17,411 nucleotides of DNA, taken from NCBI GenBank assembly GCA_900313185.1, contig OMQI01000063.1, positions 1-17,411 of the forward strand, given 5' to 3'. The notes beneath the pieces were generated by a model. That model was not told where the DNA came from. It did not search any database and saw only the letters and a list, made by a program, of their open reading frames with translations. Source of the stretch: an uncultured Rhodospirillaceae bacterium (GTDB taxonomy: Bacteria; Pseudomonadota; Alphaproteobacteria; RF32; CAG-239). Positions 15,101 to 17,411 of the stretch are shown in pieces. The position numbers and the translations under genes are program-made. Within the stretch, counting starts at the first letter, position 1; every line of letters begins with the position of its first letter.

Positions 15101-16357
15101 AGTGTTAATTTAAAAGAATGGAAAATTAATGAAACGCTTACCGTAAAATATCCGAATTTAAATGAAATGCCAAGCTATTCCATTACTTTTTCGGGTATGC
15201 TCAATAAACCTGCGGTGGATATAAGAATTGATGAAATTGCTAAAAAATATGACGATCACTGGAAAAAAATTGAAGAGGAGCGAAAACAGCAAGAAGAGGC
15301 AATCAGACAGCAACAACTTAAGAAAATAGAAGAATTGCAAAGCAGAATATCGGTTGTGTTGGAAAATACAACCAAGGTGCAGAAAGAAGCCGAAGATGGT
15401 ATGAGTAAGCATTTAACCGATAATATTATCAGCAAATATAAGGCAAAAATTGATGAAATAAATACCATAAGCAGTTCTTTGGAAGAAATTAAGGTAAAAT
15501 TAGCAGGCAATGTAACCGATGATGAAGTTGTGAGTTTTGGTGGCGATGTAGAAAATTATAATTCACAACTTTCGGGAATATCTCTTGAAATTCAGGCCTG
15601 CATGTCGGAAGATATTGATAACAGAAGAAGCGAACTGGTAGAAAGAGACAGCGATATTTATTCCAAGATAAATGATTTGTATAATGAGTTTCAAAATATG
15701 TGGGACGATGATCGCAATCAGTTAGCGCAATATAATTCTCTGGATTATATAGATGATAATGCAGAATTGAATAATAAAAATTCGGCAATGCAAGATGATA
15801 AAAATTCGGTTGAAGCCGTTCATTCCGATATAATAAATAGTTTGAATCGGTTTGGCACGATAGAAAAACTGGATGAAAAATATGATTTGGTAGTATCTGT
15901 TGATGATATGATAAATCAAGAAGAGAGTATATATGCGAAGATGCAGGAAATTCGAAAGCAAGTAACAGACAGCTTGTTGCAGATTATCAATGACAGACGG
16001 AAAGTTTTTGAAGAACAAAAACGTCTGGAGGAGGAAGAACGACAAAAACAAGCAGAGATAGATGCTCAAAACTTGCTTATCAATAATAATCCGAATCCGA
16101 TTGTCGACAGTTCTGTCGAGGCCACAGAAGAAGCAAATGTTGCGCCGGAACCTGTTGCCGCCGAAAATAATGAAACGCAAAATGAGCCTGTAGCAGAAAC
16201 TAAGCAAAATACTATTCTATCATCGGCCGGAAGAGGTAAAATAGTTACCCAATATGATAAAGAAAAACAGGTACAGGAAAATAAACCAAGCAGCGGATTG
16301 CTTACGCCGATTGAAGGGAATGTGCAAAAGGTAAGTGGGAGTATTAATGTGAAATAA
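12155..16357 (+). CDS. AsmA-family envelope protein with C-terminal coiled-coil extension
   Basis: A 1400-residue protein anchored by one N-terminal membrane helix (about residues 3-23, KKIILVFLLLIILAVGGFAFYL) with the rest expected in the periplasm. The AsmA N-terminal block is clear: GRKIHFSGNLKVELFPHP near residue 43, followed by ISANDVEI. A long beta-rich middle with no Cys motif follows. The AsmA C-terminal region (about 900-1020) contains GINLDVIGSDLQ and FSGMLNKPAVDIRI. AsmA/TamB-like proteins are thought to form hydrophobic bridges that move phospholipids towards the outer membrane. That role is family knowledge and is not shown here. Odd: at about residue 1036 the protein continues for a further 365 residues. 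These hold charged, Gln/Glu/Lys-rich helical segments (HWKKIEEERKQQEEAI; QKRLEEEERQKQAEID), then an Asn/Pro/Glu/Ala-rich disordered tail. E. coli AsmA (about 617 residues) has no such tail. galU follows 20 bp downstream, possibly co-transcribed. Confidence 0.85.
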   Translation: MKKIILVFLLLIILAVGGFAFYLSNMDWNVHKDRLSTQLTEVIGRKIHFSGNLKVELFPHPQISANDVEIINQQNNEKLAVIHKLDTEITLSSLLKRKPDIQALSMEGVEVWFKFDKQGTSNWHQSSKSVSFAGQSGFNLHNFNIQKSTIHIDHQKYEIAFDLTNFSADVQAAGVDGPYRMDGSFLKDDERYGIALSVDSLSQLEDVSISLAITHPQTESKFRYDGTYKASADGMKGVLSGQSQRTAEWINSILNDKVIRDDFNESIIFSADIESDNETTTLSNLVIKFDKLFEGAGNVKITAPSKDRKRKADIKYQLVNLNLRPFEKLVLDNFSAIKKGRKYKPNTGFDLSYDISSEKMSVSDGPLGTFENIMAKGRWSDNIFNIDDFYAACPGNIVLGIKASVAEKNSVPNYFADVSINGQNLLSFINSLGVKLKSPKQSSYREADINFSVQGNSEVINIAGSELKLDKAKINTKISIDMTNNEYSFVIDADTLNLDNYIFPLTSEGNETMQDLIIADSKRFEWLKNNKSDVDIRAKSATYKGVSGRNVDVSFATDGAGQITVEKASVENMLSSSVELSGIINNFGEDSLNFGDVTYDIKSSNIKLLADKLNIQLPKWPVFEQNNFVESGTLFGNLQNILVNSQTKVGEHSFRYDGILSQKNDNMEFDGEMVLKTGHMENLLKLLVGNISGKVYRGPLVASAKVKGNAKDWTAENADIQMGVDKYLANVNITETGKIYKMAGKVKTTELNLQNWINVQKTRTLPKLSTNKENTFVAQPNFNGDVINYNSYKKVALDIDLDAQKSSYGDYAMSNLKTHIVNEQNSLQFQNLSFENKNHKVSGTLQINYAQTPQMKGKLLIIYPKITNLGGKVYALSSENVSIDADFETSAVTVADMVKGLKGKASISGDALKIRGINLDVIGSDLQSREYSKGLYQLMRDNTQSGETLFGAYKSDVVMNNGVISTSQSVFKNDTTNINVSGSVNLKEWKINETLTVKYPNLNEMPSYSITFSGMLNKPAVDIRIDEIAKKYDDHWKKIEEERKQQEEAIRQQQLKKIEELQSRISVVLENTTKVQKEAEDGMSKHLTDNIISKYKAKIDEINTISSSLEEIKVKLAGNVTDDEVVSFGGDVENYNSQLSGISLEIQACMSEDIDNRRSELVERDSDIYSKINDLYNEFQNMWDDDRNQLAQYNSLDYIDDNAELNNKNSAMQDDKNSVEAVHSDIINSLNRFGTIEKLDEKYDLVVSVDDMINQEESIYAKMQEIRKQVTDSLLQIINDRRKVFEEQKRLEEEERQKQAEIDAQNLLINNNPNPIVDSSVEATEEANVAPEPVAAENNETQNEPVAETKQNTILSSAGRGKIVTQYDKEKQVQENKPSSGLLTPIEGNVQKVSGSINVK

Positions 16358-16377
16358 AATTTTAAAAGGAGAGAGAA

Positions 16378-17268
16378 ATGAACAGAAGACCAGAAGTATG
16401 TGTGTTGCCGGTGGCAGGGCTTTCTACACGTAATCTGCCAACTACAAAAGTTTTACATAAAGGGTTTATGACCCTTGATAACAAACCGGTTATTCAATAT
16501 GCCATAGATGCATGTGCCGAAGCCGGCATTAAGGAAATAGTGTTTATTTACAGCGATGATGCGTGTAAACATATGTTCAGTAAATATTATTCTCCGCTTC
16601 CGGAATTGGAAGAATATTTGTTAAAAAAGAAAAAAGAAGAATTGCTACAAGCGGTAAAAGAGATAATTCCTGCAGGTATGAAATTTTCTTTTGCCCGCCA
16701 AAGTGAACCGAAAGGAAACGGTCACGCCGTTTTGATGGCAAAAGAGATTATCGGTGACCGAGATTTCGCCGTGATGTGGGTTGATGATGTATATATTAAT
16801 TTACACGGTGACGGAGTAATGAAACAATTAGCGGATGTTTATGAAGAAAAGGGTGGTATTGTTGAAAATATTATGGAATGCCCACGTGAAGAAATGGTTC
16901 GTTATGGAGCTTTGGTTGGAGCAAAGCGTGAAGGAAATGTTGTACGGGCAACCGGATTGGTTGAAAAACCTAAACTTGAAGAAGTACCTTCCAATTATGC
17001 TTCAATGGGACCTTATATTATTCCGAATGAGGTGTTGGATATTTTGCCGGAAGTTACCAAAGGTTCAAACGGGGAAATCAATCTTACCGACGCTCTCAAT
17101 TTGGCAGCTGTGCGTGGTATGCCGATATATGGTGTTTTAACCAAAGGAATGCGTTTTGATTGCGGAACCAATTTTGATTTGCAAAAATCAAATATTAAGT
17201 TGAGCTTGATGAATAGCGGCGAATTACGTGCATATACACGCAATTTGTTGGATACGATGGATATATAA
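16378..17268 (+). CDS. galU: UTP-glucose-1-phosphate uridylyltransferase, divergent GalU type
   Basis: Nucleotidyltransferase expected to make UDP-glucose from UTP and glucose-1-phosphate, used for LPS and other surface glycans. The 296 residues match GalU length, and conserved blocks appear in order: VLPVAGLSTRNLPTTK, KPVIQYAID, RQSEPKGNGHAV, VEKPK, PSNYASMGPYII, GEINLTDAL and DCGTNFD. Several positions differ from E. coli GalU as I recall it. GLGTR is GLSTR, PKEML is HKGFM, the LPD metal-binding segment is MWVDDVY, GLGHAV is GNGHAV, and GRY is GPY. The Arg of the nucleotide loop, the Lys of VEKP and an Asp pair in the metal site remain, so it is probably an active sugar nucleotidyltransferase. 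The sugar or nucleotide specificity could have shifted. Ribosome site AGGAG is 6 nt before the ATG. It lies 20 bp after the AsmA-family gene and is followed by a terminator. Confidence 0.85.
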   Translation: MNRRPEVCVLPVAGLSTRNLPTTKVLHKGFMTLDNKPVIQYAIDACAEAGIKEIVFIYSDDACKHMFSKYYSPLPELEEYLLKKKKEELLQAVKEIIPAGMKFSFARQSEPKGNGHAVLMAKEIIGDRDFAVMWVDDVYINLHGDGVMKQLADVYEEKGGIVENIMECPREEMVRYGALVGAKREGNVVRATGLVEKPKLEEVPSNYASMGPYIIPNEVLDILPEVTKGSNGEINLTDALNLAAVRGMPIYGVLTKGMRFDCGTNFDLQKSNIKLSLMNSGELRAYTRNLLDTMDI

Positions 17269-17290
17269 TATCAGAAAAATGTATCACAAA

Positions 17291-17328
17291 AAAACAAGCC
17301 CCTTACTTTTTAGCAAGGGGTTTGTTTT
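17291..17328. terminator. Intrinsic terminator after galU
   Basis: A 14-bp stem pairs 17291-17304 (AAAACAAGCCCCTT) with 17315-17328 (AAGGGGTTTGTTTT) with one G-U pair and a 10-nt loop. The T-rich right arm serves as the U-tract for plus-strand transcripts. The A-run on the left could serve minus-strand transcripts arriving from beyond the window. Confidence 0.88.
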
Positions 17329-17345
17329 ATGGTTCGAACGTAACA

Positions 17346-17365
17346 CTACCTGCGTCAGCAGGTAG
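17346..17365. repeat. Perfect short hairpin of unknown role
   Basis: CTACCTGC (17346-17353) and GCAGGTAG (17358-17365) form perfect 8-bp arms around a GTCA loop, GC-richer than the surroundings. There is no T-run after it, so it is not an ordinary terminator. A TTCGAA palindrome lies just before it at 17333-17338. It could be part of an RNA gene or an intergenic repeat element running out of the window. I cannot complete a tRNA or other known RNA fold from the 83 bases available. Confidence 0.5.
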
Positions 17366-17411
17366 ATGTAGACAATCCTAAATCTTCGCGCTATACTGCG
17401 GTTATGGAAGA

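Noticed and set aside
15722..16207. 161-residue open frame on the minus strand within the AsmA-family gene
   Set aside because: It lies fully inside a well-supported gene in another frame. Its hydrophobic Phe/Ile-rich composition is what the reverse strand of Asn/Glu/Lys-rich, AT-rich coding sequence gives. It has no ribosome site or context.
17284..17411. Minus-strand open frame running in from the right edge
   Set aside because: Its last 40 or so codons run through the galU terminator and the 17346-17365 hairpin. The encoded residues match nothing I recognise, so it looks fortuitous.
17329..17411. Possible tRNA or tmRNA end suggested by GGTTCGAA
   Set aside because: I could not build an acceptor stem or a T-stem without mismatch on either strand, and the hairpin loop of 4 nt does not fit an anticodon arm.
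1..17411. CRISPR array, insertion sequence, phage or defence genes
   Set aside because: No regularly spaced direct repeats, transposase, integrase or terminal inverted repeats were seen. Nearly all coding sequence is assigned to housekeeping families.

Overview
The window looks like chromosomal DNA from an AT-rich Gram-negative bacterium, most likely an alphaproteobacterium. An outer membrane with lipid A is implied by bamA, lpxD and fabZ lying in the classic frr-uppS-cdsA-rseP-bamA-lpxD-fabZ order. dnaK is preceded by a sequence matching the alphaproteobacterial RpoH (sigma-32) promoter, CTTG-N18-CCTATAT. Codon use is AT-leaning: TTG/TTA for Leu and AAA for Lys dominate in most genes. I suspect an uncultured, gut-type low-GC alphaproteobacterium, but this is a guess from composition and gene order, not a database result.

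Layout. (1) Positions 1-6893, plus strand: a tightly packed envelope-biogenesis operon with gaps of 3-14 bp and one overlap. It holds the end of frr, then uppS (undecaprenyl diphosphate), cdsA (CDP-diacylglycerol), rseP (site-2 protease), bamA (outer-membrane protein insertion), lpxD (lipid A) and fabZ (fatty acid elongation). It ends at a long hairpin terminator. dxr, skp and lpxA/lpxB, often part of this cluster elsewhere, are absent from their usual slots. (2) Positions 6957-7432: a self-contained unit with a near-consensus promoter, a 122-residue protein I do not recognise, and a strong terminator. Its codon use differs sharply from its neighbours. (3) Positions 7440-9518: dnaK with a heat-shock-type promoter, ending in a large hairpin between convergent genes. 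(4) Positions 9558-12123, minus strand: a nucleoside-salvage operon, cdd-punA-deoA, with its own promoter. (5) Positions 12087-17328, plus strand: a 1400-residue AsmA-family envelope protein with an unusual coiled-coil C-terminal extension, followed after 20 bp by a divergent GalU-type UTP-glucose-1-phosphate uridylyltransferase and a strong terminator. (6) Positions 17329-17411: non-coding end piece with a perfect 8-bp hairpin of unknown role.

Most of the window is core housekeeping. I see no mobile element, CRISPR array, toxin-antitoxin pair or defence system. The points most worth a second look are the small unit at 6957-7432, the coiled-coil tail of the AsmA protein, the divergent GalU, and the missing genes in the envelope cluster. 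All intergenic stretches are shorter than 150 bp.
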